DNA of 64,000 nucleotides from Hydrogenophaga taeniospiralis (GTDB lineage: Bacteria > Pseudomonadota > Gammaproteobacteria > Burkholderiales > Burkholderiaceae_C), in contig NZ_JAHBAG010000001.1 in assembly GCF_020510445.1 (NCBI RefSeq), positions 3,820,501 through 3,884,500 of the forward strand. The letters run 5' to 3'. Each line of letters starts with the position of its first letter. Positions within the stretch are counted from its first letter, which is position 1. The notes under the pieces are model-generated. The model ran no database searches and was not told the origin of the DNA. It saw nothing but the letters and a program-made list of their open reading frames with translations. Made by a program: the position numbers and the translations under genes. Shown piece by piece: positions 49,837 through 58,942 of the stretch.

Positions 49837-51405
49837 TCACTGGCGAGCGGGCTCCACCTCCCAGTGCTGCACCACCTTGCCATGGCGGTCCACGCTTTCG
49901 AGGCGCACCGTGAAGCCCCACAGGCGCCCCACGTGCTTGAGCACTTCCAGTGCATCGTCGCTGAGCGGTCGGTCGTGCTGGCGCGTGTGCCGCAGGGTCA
50001 GGGAGCGGTCTCCGCGGATATTGACGTTCCAGACCTGGATGTTGGGCTCGCGTTCGTTCAGATCGTGCTGGCGCGCCAGGGCCTCGCGCACGCGCCGGTA
50101 GCCCGCCTCGTCGTGGATCGCGGCCACCTCCAGCTCGGGCTGCAGGGCATCGTCAACGATGGAGAACAAGCGCATCTCGCGCATCAGCCGGGGTGAAAGG
50201 AACTGCCCGATGAAACTCTCGTCGCGGTAGTGCCGCATGGCATGGTCCAGCGTGACCTTCCAGTCCGAACCCGCGATGTCGGGAAACCACTGCCGGTCCT
50301 CATCGGTCGGGTTCTCGCAGATGCGCCGCAGATCGCTGAACATGGCAAAGCCCAGCGCATACGGATTGATGCCGCTGTAGGCCGGGTGCCCCACCGGCCA
50401 CTGGTGAATCACATTGGTGTGCGAGCGCAAAAATTCGATCATGAAACCGTCGCACAGCAAGCCCTCGTCGTACAAGGTGTTGAGCAAGGTGTAGTGCCAG
50501 AACGTGGCCCAGCCCTCGTTCATGACCTGGGTCTGGCGCTGCGGATAGAAATACTGCGCCACCTTGCGCACGATGCGCACGACCTCGCGCTGCCAGGGCT
50601 CCAGCAGCGGCGCGTGTTTCTCGATGAAGTACAGCAGGTTCTCTTCGGGCTCGACGGGGAAGCGCCGGCTGGACTTTTCCTCCCGCTTGTCGGCGGCCCG
50701 GGGCAAGGTGCGCCAGAGGTCGTTCACCTGCTGCTGCAGATAGGCTTCGCGGTCCTTGCGGCGCGCTTCCTCCTCGGCCAGCGAAGGTTTTTGCGAACGC
50801 CGGTAGCGGTCCACCCCCTGGCTCATCAGCGCGTGGCAGGCGTCGAGCAGTTGCTCCACCGCATCCACGCCGTGCAGTTCCTCGCATTCGTTGATGTAGT
50901 TGCGCGCGTAGACCAGGTAGTCGACGATGGACGAGGCATCGGTCCACATGCGGAACAGGTAGTTGCCCTTGAAGAACGAGTTGTGCCCATAACAGGCGTG
51001 CGCCATCACCAGCGCCTGCATGGTCAGGGTGTTCTCTTCCATGAGGTAGGCGATGCAAGGATCGGAGTTGATCACGATCTCGTAGGCCAGCCCCATCTGG
51101 CCGCGCCGGTAGTTTTTCTCGGTCGCGATGAACTGCTTGCCAAACGACCAGTGCCGGTAGTTCACCGGCATGCCGATCGAGGCGTAGGCGTCGATCATCT
51201 GCTCGGCGGTGATCACCTCCAGTTGCACCGGGTAGGTGTCCAGGCCATATTCACCCGCCACGCGGGCGATCTGCGTGTGGTAGAGCTCGATCAGCTCGAA
51301 GGTCCAGTCCGACGGGCAAGGCAGCGGCTCGCGCTTGCGCGGCGGGCCCACCAACGCGGGGGGCGCGTCCTCCCGAGGCGGCTCAACATCGGTGTCGTGT
51401 GTCAT
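49837..51405 (-). CDS. SpoVR family protein
   Basis: 522-residue SpoVR/YcgB family protein, named from Bacillus spore cortex work but widespread in non-spore-formers with PrkA and YeaH. Family signatures include WSFGKQF, GLAYEIVINSDPCIAYLMEEN (as GLAYEIVIN and YLMEENT), AHACYGHNSFFKGNY and MNEGWATFWHY. Overlaps the yeaH stop by four bases, forming a three-gene unit prkA-yeaH-spoVR linked to stress and nutrient-starvation signalling. Biochemical activity undefined. Confidence 0.94.
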   Translation of the reverse strand: MTHDTDVEPPREDAPPALVGPPRKREPLPCPSDWTFELIELYHTQIARVAGEYGLDTYPVQLEVITAEQMIDAYASIGMPVNYRHWSFGKQFIATEKNYRRGQMGLAYEIVINSDPCIAYLMEENTLTMQALVMAHACYGHNSFFKGNYLFRMWTDASSIVDYLVYARNYINECEELHGVDAVEQLLDACHALMSQGVDRYRRSQKPSLAEEEARRKDREAYLQQQVNDLWRTLPRAADKREEKSSRRFPVEPEENLLYFIEKHAPLLEPWQREVVRIVRKVAQYFYPQRQTQVMNEGWATFWHYTLLNTLYDEGLLCDGFMIEFLRSHTNVIHQWPVGHPAYSGINPYALGFAMFSDLRRICENPTDEDRQWFPDIAGSDWKVTLDHAMRHYRDESFIGQFLSPRLMREMRLFSIVDDALQPELEVAAIHDEAGYRRVREALARQHDLNEREPNIQVWNVNIRGDRSLTLRHTRQHDRPLSDDALEVLKHVGRLWGFTVRLESVDRHGKVVQHWEVEPARQ

Positions 51406-52676
51406 GAAGTACCTGCCTTCCTGAACAGCTCCCGGAACACCGGGTAGATGTCGGCCGCATCGGTGATCTTGCGCATCGCGAAGTTCGGCTCGGTCTCGCG
51501 CACCCGCGCGTATTCCTCCCAGAGGTTCTGCTCGTCACCGGCCACCTGCACATAGGCGAAGTAGCGCGACAGCGGGAGCAGCTTCTGCTGCAGCAGTTCG
51601 CTGCAGCGGGCCGAATCCTTGTACCAGTTCTCGCCGTCGGAGGCCTGGGCGCCGTAGATGTTCCAGTCGCCCGGCGGGTAGCGCGCCAGGATGATCTCGT
51701 GCATCAGCGTGAGGGCGCTGGACACCACCGTGCCGCCGCTCTCCGTGGCCTGGAAAAACTCGGGCTCGCTCACCTCGGCCGCCTGCGTGTGGTGGCGAAT
51801 GAAGACCACGTCGGTCCGCTCGTAGTGCCGCATGAGAAACAGGTAGAGCAGGATGAAGAAACGCTTGGCGATGTCCTTGCGCTCTTCGTCCATCGAACCG
51901 GACACGTCCATCAGACAGAACATCACGGCCTTGGCCGTGGGCTGTGGGATGCGCACCCGGTTGCGAAAGCGCAGGTCCAGCGGATCGAGGAACGGGATCT
52001 GGCGCACCCGGCGCCGCAGCACCTCGACCCGTTCCTTGAGCACGCGCAGGCTGCCCGCCGGCGTGTTCGCCTCGCTGCGTTCGGCCAGCGCCAGCTCGGC
52101 CTCGAGCTCGTGCAGCAGGCGCCGCAGCTCGGCCCCCATGGCGATGCGCCGGCCCAGCGCGGTGCGCATCGAACGCACCACATGCAAGCTGGCGGGGTTG
52201 CCCGCCGAGACGAAACCCGCGCGCTGCGACTTCCATTCGGGCGCGTCGGGCAGGAGCTGTGTGCGCACCAGGCGCGGCAAGGCCAGGTCGTCAAAAAACA
52301 CCTGCATGAACTCTTCGCGCGTGAGGCGGAACACGAAATCGTCTTCACCCACCCCGTCTTCGCTGCCCTGGTTGCCCCGGCCGCCGCCGCCCCCACTGGG
52401 CGGGCGGCCGATGTGGTCGCCGCGCACATAGTCGCGGTTGCCCGGGTGAACCGACTCGCGCATACCCCCTTGCCCATGGCCAAACACCGGCTCGGAGACA
52501 TCGCGGCGCGGCAGTGTGACGTCTTCGCCCTGCTCGATGTCGCGGATGCTGCGGCCCGAGACGGCCTTGCGCACCGCATCGCGAATCTGCTCGCGGTAGC
52601 GACGCAGGAAGCGCTCGCGGTTGCCGATGGACTTGTTCTTGCCCGCGAGCCGGCGGTCTACGATTTGCTGCAGCAT
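51402..52676 (-). CDS. yeaH: YeaH/YhbH family (DUF444) VWA-like protein
   Basis: 424 residues, DUF444. N-terminus KNKSIGNRERFLRRYREQI is characteristic; a Gly-rich segment (about 88-100) follows; the C-terminal half has a von Willebrand A-like fold with a MIDAS-type motif DVSGSMDEERKD and later SGGTVVSSAL. Works with the PrkA kinase and SpoVR in enterobacteria under starvation. Located between prkA (45 bases upstream) and spoVR (overlap). Confidence 0.94.
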   Translation of the reverse strand: MLQQIVDRRLAGKNKSIGNRERFLRRYREQIRDAVRKAVSGRSIRDIEQGEDVTLPRRDVSEPVFGHGQGGMRESVHPGNRDYVRGDHIGRPPSGGGGGRGNQGSEDGVGEDDFVFRLTREEFMQVFFDDLALPRLVRTQLLPDAPEWKSQRAGFVSAGNPASLHVVRSMRTALGRRIAMGAELRRLLHELEAELALAERSEANTPAGSLRVLKERVEVLRRRVRQIPFLDPLDLRFRNRVRIPQPTAKAVMFCLMDVSGSMDEERKDIAKRFFILLYLFLMRHYERTDVVFIRHHTQAAEVSEPEFFQATESGGTVVSSALTLMHEIILARYPPGDWNIYGAQASDGENWYKDSARCSELLQQKLLPLSRYFAYVQVAGDEQNLWEEYARVRETEPNFAMRKITDAADIYPVFRELFRKAGTS

Positions 52677-52720
52677 GGTGGCCTGCTTTCAGCGGTTCAT
52701 GGGCCAGACGCCTGCCGTGC

Positions 52721-54643
52721 TCAAGAGCTCTTGCGCACGCGCAGGTACCAATCGCAAAGCAGGCGCACCTGGCGCGTGGTGTAGCCCTTGTCGACCATGC
52801 GGTTGACGAAGTCTTCGTGCTTCTTCTGCTCGTCCACGCTGGCCTTGGCGTTGAAGGAGATCACCGGCAGCAGGTCCTCGGTGTTCGAGAACATCTTCTT
52901 CTCGATCACCGCGCGCAGCTTCTCGTAGCTCGTCCACAGCGGGTTCTTGCCCGCGTTGTTGGCGCGCGCGCGCAGCACGAAGTTGACGATTTCGTTGCGG
53001 AAGTCCTTGGGATTGCTGATGCCGGCGGGCTTCTCGATCTTTTCCAGCTCGGCGTTGAGCGAAGAGCGGTCGAAGATTTCGCCGGTGTCGGTGTCGCGGT
53101 ACTCCTGGTCCTGGATCCAGAAGTCGGCGTAGGTCACGTAACGGTCGAAGATGTTCTGGCCGTACTCGGAATACGACTCCAGGTAGGCGGTCTGGATTTC
53201 CTTGCCGATGAACTCGGCGTAGCGCACCGCCAGCGTTTCCTTGATGAAGGCCAGGTACTTCTGCTCGGTCTCGGCGGGGAACTGCTCGCGCTCGATCTGC
53301 TGCTCCAGCACGTACATCAGGTGCACCGGGTTGGCCGCCACCTCGGTGCTGTCGAAGTTGAACACCCGCGACAGGATCTTGAACGCAAATCGCGTGGAAA
53401 TGCCGCTCATGCCTTCGTCCACCCCGGCGTAGTCGCGGTACTCCTGGTAGCTCTTGGCCTTGGGATCGGTGTCCTTGAGGTTCTCGCCGTCGTACACCAG
53501 GAGCTTGCTGAAGATGCTGGAGTTCTCGGGCTCCTTCAGCCGCGTGTACACGGCGAACTGCGCCAGCATCTTGAGCGTGCCGGGGGCGCACACGGCCGTG
53601 GCCAGCGACGAGTTGCGGATCAGCTTTTCGTAAATCTTGATCTCTTCCGAGACGCGCAGGCAATACGGCACCTTCACGATGTAGATGCGGTCCAGGAAGG
53701 CTTCGTTGTTCTTGTTGTTGCGAAACGCCTTCCACTCGCTCTCGTTGGAGTGCGCCATCACGATGCCGTCGAACGGTATGGCGCCGAAGCCTTCGGTGCC
53801 CTTGAAGTTGCTTTCCTGGGTGGCGGTGAGCAGCGGGTGCAGCACCTTGATCGGCGCCTTGAACATTTCCACGAACTCCAGCAGGCCCTGGTTGGCCAGG
53901 CACAGGCCGCCCGAGTAGCTGTAGGCGTCCGGGTCGTCCTGGGCAAAGGTCTCGAGCTTGCGGATGTCGATCTTGCCCACCAGCGAAGAAATGTCCTGGT
54001 TGTTTTCGTCGCCGGGTTCGGTCTTGGCGATGGCGCACTGTTTGAGCACCGAAGGAAAACGCCGGACCACGCGGAAGCGCCGGATGTCCCCCCCGTACTC
54101 TTCGAGCCGCTTGACGGCCCAGGGTGACATGACGCGCTCCAGGTAGCGCGGCGCGATGCCGTACTGCGATTCGAGCACCTGCCCATCTTCGGTCGCGTTG
54201 AACAGCCCCAGCGGAGACTCGTTGACCGGTGAGTCCTTCAACGCATAGAACGGCACCTGCTGCATGAGCTGCTTGAGGCGCTCGGCAATGGAGGACTTGC
54301 CCCCGCCCACCGGCCCCAGCAGGTAAAGAATCTGTTTCTTTTCCTCCAGGCCCTGCGCGGCATGGCGGAAGTAGGACACCACCTGTTCGATCGGTTCCTC
54401 CAGGCCATAGAAGTCCCGGAAGGCTGGGTAGATCTTGATGACCTTGTTGCCGAAGATGCGCGAGAGGCGCTGGTCGTGCCGGGTGTCCAGCAACTCCGGC
54501 TCGCCGATGGCCACGAGCATGCGCTCGGCCGCCGTGGCGTAAACGAGCGGATCTTTCTTGCAGGCATCGAGGTACTCCTCGATCGACAGCTCGTCTTCAC
54601 GCGTCTGTTCGTAGCGTGACAGGAAATGACGGACAACATCCAT
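52721..54643 (-). CDS. prkA: PrkA family serine protein kinase / AAA protein
   Basis: 640 residues, E. coli YeaG type. N-terminal AAA domain with Walker A GPVGGGKSS, then a PrkA C-terminal domain. Signatures include RIYIVKVPYCLRVSEEI and NFDSTEVAANPVHLMYVLE (shown as SRVFNFDSTEVAANPVHL). ATG 54643 has a strong AGGAGG. Phosphorylates proteins during stress in E. coli and Bacillus. First gene of prkA-yeaH-spoVR. The 54644-54832 gap upstream should hold the promoter; no clear box pair was found. Confidence 0.95.
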   Translation of the reverse strand: MDVVRHFLSRYEQTREDELSIEEYLDACKKDPLVYATAAERMLVAIGEPELLDTRHDQRLSRIFGNKVIKIYPAFRDFYGLEEPIEQVVSYFRHAAQGLEEKKQILYLLGPVGGGKSSIAERLKQLMQQVPFYALKDSPVNESPLGLFNATEDGQVLESQYGIAPRYLERVMSPWAVKRLEEYGGDIRRFRVVRRFPSVLKQCAIAKTEPGDENNQDISSLVGKIDIRKLETFAQDDPDAYSYSGGLCLANQGLLEFVEMFKAPIKVLHPLLTATQESNFKGTEGFGAIPFDGIVMAHSNESEWKAFRNNKNNEAFLDRIYIVKVPYCLRVSEEIKIYEKLIRNSSLATAVCAPGTLKMLAQFAVYTRLKEPENSSIFSKLLVYDGENLKDTDPKAKSYQEYRDYAGVDEGMSGISTRFAFKILSRVFNFDSTEVAANPVHLMYVLEQQIEREQFPAETEQKYLAFIKETLAVRYAEFIGKEIQTAYLESYSEYGQNIFDRYVTYADFWIQDQEYRDTDTGEIFDRSSLNAELEKIEKPAGISNPKDFRNEIVNFVLRARANNAGKNPLWTSYEKLRAVIEKKMFSNTEDLLPVISFNAKASVDEQKKHEDFVNRMVDKGYTTRQVRLLCDWYLRVRKSS

Positions 54644-54832
54644 ACGACCTCCTATTGAAGCGGTCGCTATCGATGCGTCACCAACGTCAAGGCCCGCTCC
54701 CCACCGACGTCGGCGCCAGTCGGAATTTTTATCCGCCCGACCCGGGTCTGCTCCGTCCGAAACTGGTGCGCTGGGCAGACCCTGTGCTTGTGACGATAGT
54801 AGCGCTCAAAAGTTCAGGCGTCACGCGCGTAA

Positions 54833-55873
54833 TCACGCAACCATGTGCGCGGGTGTGATCTCTTTCACCACATGGGCCTGCGCCATCGCCCAGACATCGC
54901 GCGCGGGCAAGGGTTTGAGGCGGTGGTCGCTCCACACCTGGCGCCACTTGCGGGCACCGTGCAGGCCGTGGCGCAGGCCCAACATGTGGCTGGCGATCGA
55001 ATACCAGGGCGCGCCGTCGTGCGCCGCAGCGCGTTCCATGTAGTCCACCATGGCCAACTCGACCGCTTCACGCGTCAAGGCCGGTCCGCGGGATGCCTGG
55101 CCGTAGAACCGGGCATCCCATTCGGTCATCACCCAGGGGTTGTGATAAGCCTCACGGCCGATCATCACGCCGTCGAGCTGTGTCAGGTGGCTGGCGATCT
55201 GTTCGTTGGTGGTAATGCCACCGTTGACTGCGATGGTCATGTGCGGAAAGTCACGCTTGAGCTGGTACACCAGCTCGTAGCGCAGCGGAGGGATCTCGCG
55301 GTTCTCTTTGGGCGACAGGCCCTGGAGCCAAGCGTTGCGCGCGTGCACGATGAAAACACGGCAACCCGCGTCGGCCACCGTGCCCACAAAATCACGAACG
55401 AAGTCGTAGCTTTCGATCCGGTCGATGCCGATGCGGTGTTTCACCGTCACGGGAATATCCACCGCGTCCACCATGGCCTTGACGCCGTCGGCCACCAGCG
55501 CCGCGTCGGCCATCAGGCAGGCGCCAAAGGCACCGCGCAACACACGCTCGCTGGGGCATCCGCAGTTGAGGTTGATCTCGTCGTAACCGCGCTCCTCCCC
55601 CAGCTTCGCGCACCGCGCCAGGTCGGCCGGCTCGCTGCCGCCCAGCTGCAGCGCCACCGGGTGCTCTTCTTCGTTGAAATCCAGATGCTGCGCCGCGTTG
55701 CCATGGATCAGCGCGCCGGTCGTCACCATTTCGGTGTACAGCAAGGTGTTGCGGGTCAGCAGCCGGTGAAAAAAACGGCAATGGCGATCCGTCCAGCCCA
55801 TCATCGGTGCCACCGATAAAAGCCATGGGCTAAGCTGTTGATTTAATTGAATTTTTTCCACTTGTATTTGCAC
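54833..55873 (-). CDS. dusA: tRNA-dihydrouridine synthase A, 5' end remodelled by an integrated element
   Basis: FMN enzyme reducing U20/U20a in tRNA. TIM-barrel signatures APMMGWTDRHCRFFHR, EMVTTGALIHG, NLNCGCPSERVLRGAFGACLM with catalytic Cys, VKHRIGID, VNGGITTNEQ and GREAYHNPW. 346 residues from a GTG at 55873 (another GTG at 55861). The first ~13 codons are AT-rich and unlike the rest of the gene; the native start appears replaced by sequence from the element whose integrase begins 100 bases away, so dusA is now expressed from an element-derived start. The family usually has Asp where this has Gly in APMMGW. Confidence 0.92.
   Translation of the reverse strand: MQIQVEKIQLNQQLSPWLLSVAPMMGWTDRHCRFFHRLLTRNTLLYTEMVTTGALIHGNAAQHLDFNEEEHPVALQLGGSEPADLARCAKLGEERGYDEINLNCGCPSERVLRGAFGACLMADAALVADGVKAMVDAVDIPVTVKHRIGIDRIESYDFVRDFVGTVADAGCRVFIVHARNAWLQGLSPKENREIPPLRYELVYQLKRDFPHMTIAVNGGITTNEQIASHLTQLDGVMIGREAYHNPWVMTEWDARFYGQASRGPALTREAVELAMVDYMERAAAHDGAPWYSIASHMLGLRHGLHGARKWRQVWSDHRLKPLPARDVWAMAQAHVVKEITPAHMVA
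55791..55835. other. probable attL of the dusA-integrated element
   Basis: The region encoding SVAPMMGWTD at the 5' end of dusA is the known target of DusA-type integrases. Here GC-rich dusA sequence changes to AT-rich DNA at about 55831, next to the integrase gene. The exact core cannot be set from one end; the matching attR should lie right of the window. Confidence 0.65.
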
Positions 55874-55975
55874 ACGTTTTGCTCATGTGCAGGCAGAAGT
55901 GCACACGAGGTGCACAGAAAGTGATTGATCGGTGTAGCATTGGTGCAGGACTGGACACACACAGAGTGCACACGA
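55869..55975. promoter_or_regulatory. TGCACACG repeats between attL and the integrase gene
   Basis: The octamer TGCACACG occurs three times in direct orientation at 55869-55876, 55900-55907 and 55967-55974; the last two extend to AGTGCACACGA. A related TGCACAG is at 55911-55917. Placement between the crossover region and the integrase start is what is expected of integrase arm-type or Xis sites, and the last copy abuts the int ATG, so binding could also repress int. Confidence 0.5.
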
Positions 55976-57064
55976 ATGGCGACATTTTCCCATCTACCGA
56001 GTGGCAAGTGGAGAGCGCAGGTAAGGCGCGCTGGCCTGTACCGTGCCGCCAGCTTCGCAACCAAGCGCGAGGCGAAGGACTGGGCCATGGCCGTGGAATC
56101 CCAGCTTACCCATGTGTCGGCCTCTGGGTTTGCACCTATCCCAAAGTCTGCCACCCTGGCCGACCTGATCGACAAGTACACAGAGAGTCAGCTACGCGAG
56201 TGCGGCAAGACCAAGACCGCCACCCTGGCGATGCTGCGCCGCGAGTTGGGCAATGTGAAGCTGGCCAGCCTCAACGCCGTGATACTGCGCGACTTCATTG
56301 ATCAGCGTCTTAAGGCTGGCGCTGGTGGGGTGACGATCTCGGCAGATATGAGCTATCTGTCTGCGGTGCTCAAGTGGGGCCGGCATGCCCGCAATCTGGA
56401 CATCCACGACACGCTGGCCATAGAGGCAAGGGCAAGCCTCAAGCATCGCGGTGTGGCGACACGTGCCCGTGAACGCGAGCGCGAGCCTACAGATCAAGAG
56501 CTAGAACGCCTGTATGCACACTGGCAAGGCAACGCCCGCCAGCGTATCGACATGCCATTGCTGTGCCGCTTTGCTCTGGCTACCGGCATGCGCCAGGGCG
56601 AGATAGCAAGGCTGCAGGTTGAGGATATTGACAGCGACCGGCACACCGTCGTCATCCGCGACCGCAAGGACCCCAAGAAGAAGGCCGGCAACGATCAGAC
56701 CGTTCCACTCTTGCCCGACGCCTGGGCCATTGTCGAGCCACTGATTCAGGACAGGACCGAGGGCAGTCTGTTCAACGTGCGTGCGGCATCGGTATCAACG
56801 GCATTCACACGGGCGTGTCAGGACGTAAAGCCTCCCATCCTGGACCTGACCTTCCACGACCTCAGGCACCGCGCTACGGCGCAGTTCTTCCGCATGGAGC
56901 TGGATATCCCCCGTGTAGCGCTGCTCACTGGTCACAAGACCTGGACCATGCTGCGCCGATACACGGATATCAAGCCCGAGGACGTGCACGCGGCGATCAG
57001 AAAACCGGCAAGCCCCGCGCCGGACTTTGCGGGGAAAAAAAGTCGGGATGGGTCGGCGCGCTAA
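55976..57064 (+). CDS. int: tyrosine recombinase/integrase (DusA-associated type)
   Basis: 362 residues from ATG 55976. Short N-terminal arm-binding region with MATFSHLPSGKWRAQVRRAG, SAM-like core-binding domain (about 60-160) and catalytic domain with Arg206 (TGMRQGEIARL), His294 and Arg297 (FHDLRHRA), His320 (LLTGHKTW) and Tyr329 (RRYTDI). All catalytic residues are present. Adjacent and divergent to the 5' end of dusA, the arrangement of DusA-associated integrases. An upstream in-frame start at 55925 is possible but would span the binding-site repeats. Confidence 0.95.
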   Translation: MATFSHLPSGKWRAQVRRAGLYRAASFATKREAKDWAMAVESQLTHVSASGFAPIPKSATLADLIDKYTESQLRECGKTKTATLAMLRRELGNVKLASLNAVILRDFIDQRLKAGAGGVTISADMSYLSAVLKWGRHARNLDIHDTLAIEARASLKHRGVATRAREREREPTDQELERLYAHWQGNARQRIDMPLLCRFALATGMRQGEIARLQVEDIDSDRHTVVIRDRKDPKKKAGNDQTVPLLPDAWAIVEPLIQDRTEGSLFNVRAASVSTAFTRACQDVKPPILDLTFHDLRHRATAQFFRMELDIPRVALLTGHKTWTMLRRYTDIKPEDVHAAIRKPASPAPDFAGKKSRDGSAR

Positions 57065-57106
57065 CGCCTTCCCACCCCTGGCCACTTTGAAAAGAGGACT
57101 TTCATC

Positions 57107-57352
57107 ATGGTTACCTTGGACGATAGCAGAACGGCGCTTGACTACGACGACCGTGTTTTACTGAAAGTGGGTCAACTGACAACCTTGTTGACCAGTGTCT
57201 CAGGCGATAGGTCGGGGTGCTTCCACGGCTTGCCCCGCGATCTGCAGGACTCGTTTCTCGGCCTGCTGCAGGAGCTTGCCGGCGATGCCATGGCCGCCAT
57301 GGAAGAGGCCGGCAGGCTGCGGCTTGCCGCGCGGGATCAGACGGCGCACTGA
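57107..57352 (+). CDS. small hypothetical protein of the element
   Basis: 81 residues, no recognised family. Mostly helical in appearance with an acidic start (MVTLDDSRTALDYDDRVLL) and an Ala/Leu-rich C-terminal helix (LLQELAGDAMAAMEEAGRLR). A GAGG lies nine bases before the ATG. Located between int and the next unknown gene, co-directional. Confidence 0.55.
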   Translation: MVTLDDSRTALDYDDRVLLKVGQLTTLLTSVSGDRSGCFHGLPRDLQDSFLGLLQELAGDAMAAMEEAGRLRLAARDQTAH

Positions 57353-57364
57353 ACCACACGCCGC

Positions 57365-57976
57365 ATGAAGAAGATCACCAGCCAGATCGTCAGCGACGGC
57401 ATCACCGACGTGGCGCGCATAAGCCTAAGTCCTGGCGCGACGGTGAATGATGCGTTCGCGCTTTTGAAGGCCGTTGCGCGACCCACGGAATCACTCGCCC
57501 AGGAGGTGGAGCGCAGGGCCGCCGAACTCGATAAGCAGGCGGTCGGCTTGGCGAAATACTTTCAGGTTGCCGTGCGCCAGTGCACAGATGAGGCGCGGCA
57601 CATGAGCGCATCGGGAGAGTACACGCCAGCACAGGTTCGTGGGCCACTGGAGAAGGCGGAGTGGTTGATCTATCAGGGCAGCGCGGCCCCACTGATGGCC
57701 AAGGCAAAGAAGTTCGAGCCCAAAGGGAGAGGGAAAGGACCCATCCGCAAGTTGATTGCGAAGCTGTTGAAGAAGAGCCCTTCCATGAAGAATCCGGCGC
57801 TATGGGATGCGGTCCAAGCCCATCCACCGCGTGGGTACTCCGTGAAGGACAACCACCTTGGGAAGTACATCGAGGGCCCAACCCCTAGCGACAAGACCAA
57901 GGAGCGCAATGACATGGATTACAGGCGCTTTTCAAACATCTGTTCAGAGGAGCGCAAGAGCCTGAAAGGCCCATGA
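57365..57976 (+). CDS. hypothetical protein of the element
   Basis: 203 residues, no recognised family. An N-terminal helical part (about 15-110, including SLAQEVERRAAELDKQAVGL) is followed by a basic linker (KKFEPKGRGKGPIRKLIAKLLKK) quoted here in part as KGRGKGPIRKL, and a C-terminal segment with many charged residues that might bind DNA. Begins 12 bases after the preceding gene and ends just before an inverted repeat. Confidence 0.6.
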   Translation: MKKITSQIVSDGITDVARISLSPGATVNDAFALLKAVARPTESLAQEVERRAAELDKQAVGLAKYFQVAVRQCTDEARHMSASGEYTPAQVRGPLEKAEWLIYQGSAAPLMAKAKKFEPKGRGKGPIRKLIAKLLKKSPSMKNPALWDAVQAHPPRGYSVKDNHLGKYIEGPTPSDKTKERNDMDYRRFSNICSEERKSLKGP

Positions 57977-57977
57977 T

Positions 57978-58003
57978 TTTCACCGGTTAGCGAACCGGTG
58001 AAA
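57978..58003. promoter_or_regulatory. perfect inverted repeat in the element
   Basis: TTTCACCGGTT and AACCGGTGAAA, 11-base arms with an AGCG loop, directly after the preceding stop codon. There is no immediate T-run (GCGTTTT follows after three bases), so it is either a weak terminator or an operator controlling the AlpA-replication gene set that starts at 58066. The remaining gap to 58065 is otherwise featureless. Confidence 0.5.
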
Positions 58004-58065
58004 GCGTTTTGCTTTGATCACGCCGTTGCAACTACCCCGACACATCGGGAGCAAAGGCGGGTCAG

Positions 58066-58323
58066 ATGAAGCGCATACAAAGTACAGAAGACGTCGAGCG
58101 GGTCAGGCAACTGGCCGACAGCCTCGACTGCCTGACCGATGAAGACTTACAACTGCTCGCGGACGCCACGCCGTGCACCACTGATGCGTGGAGAAAGCGG
58201 GGGCAAGGTCCGGTTTACATCCGCGTAGGAAACCGCGTGCTGTATCGGCGCCAGGACGTTGCCGAGTTCTTGAACGGTCGCGTTAAACAGCGTGCTGCGG
58301 CGCCGGCCAAGGAGCTGCTGTGA
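58066..58323 (+). CDS. AlpA/MerR-like helix-turn-helix protein
   Basis: 85 residues. The segment TPCTTDAWRKRGQGPVYIRV then GNRVLYRRQDVAEFLNGR is the pattern of excisionase/AlpA-type winged helix proteins (recognition helix, then a wing with R-x-x-YRR-D). Such proteins activate or excise integrated elements. It overlaps the next gene by four bases (TGTGA-type coupling). An activating or directionality role is inferred. Confidence 0.7.
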   Translation: MKRIQSTEDVERVRQLADSLDCLTDEDLQLLADATPCTTDAWRKRGQGPVYIRVGNRVLYRRQDVAEFLNGRVKQRAAAPAKELL

Positions 58324-58751
58324 ACGGCGCCCGACTTCTGCAGTTGGAATACCGACCGCACGCTGGCGCCTGGGCCAAGGTGGTGGACTCGCTGGCTTGT
58401 GATGGACCTACGCCGCCCAAAGGTATGGACCACCACACGCTGGTGATGCTTGGCGACCGCATGGAGTTGTACGGCTACACGCTGGCCCCGTATGCGGCTG
58501 GTGGCTGGATCGCCCGTGTCGGTGGCACTGAGACGGTCTGCCCGACCCTGGAGGCGCTGGAAACGTTCGTTGATGGTCTGGCCGCAGAGAGCGCTCTCGA
58601 AGCCCGCCGCAGGTACGCACGGGACCGGTACGCAAAGTCCCGAAAAAAACGGCCAGATGAGCGCACCGCCGAACTCAAGGGCGAGTTCATGGATGCCATG
58701 GCCCGGGCGCTGGCCGGGTTCACCGTCCGACAAGCAGGGGGCGCGTCATGA
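58320..58751 (+). CDS. hypothetical protein of the element
   Basis: 143 residues beginning at a GTG that overlaps the stop of the AlpA-like gene. The first half looks beta-rich (MELYGYTLAPYAAGGWIARV), the second half is a long basic helix (SALEARRRYARDRYAKSRKK). No family recognised. Overlaps the following gene by four bases, so it belongs to the same translationally coupled run. Confidence 0.6.
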   Translation: MNGARLLQLEYRPHAGAWAKVVDSLACDGPTPPKGMDHHTLVMLGDRMELYGYTLAPYAAGGWIARVGGTETVCPTLEALETFVDGLAAESALEARRRYARDRYAKSRKKRPDERTAELKGEFMDAMARALAGFTVRQAGGAS

Positions 58752-58942
58752 CCTCGCCGAACCTCACACCCGAAGAAGCGGCACGTTTCGCGGACCTGCA
58801 GCTAGCCCTGCAGCAGCGCGGGTTCCAGTTGCGCACGGTGTCGTGCGGCGGTTTCTTCGCCAGCCGAAAAGATGGGACTGCGTACCTCGCGCAGCTTGAC
58901 GACGTGGCGGATTTCGCCCGCCGCGTGGGGGCCGTCGAGTGA
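58748..58942 (+). CDS. small hypothetical protein of the element
   Basis: 64 residues, no recognised family. A helix-rich N-terminus (EEAARFADLQLALQQRGFQL) is followed by a strand-loop region (GGFFASRKDGTAYLAQLDD). Overlaps both neighbours by four bases, which is the main evidence that it is a gene. Confidence 0.55.
   Translation: MTSPNLTPEEAARFADLQLALQQRGFQLRTVSCGGFFASRKDGTAYLAQLDDVADFARRVGAVE

Noticed and set aside
57402..57881. 159-codon minus-strand frame as a possible element repressor
   Set aside because: It has no helix-turn-helix and its Pro/Ser/Arg composition is that of a shadow of the plus-strand gene.
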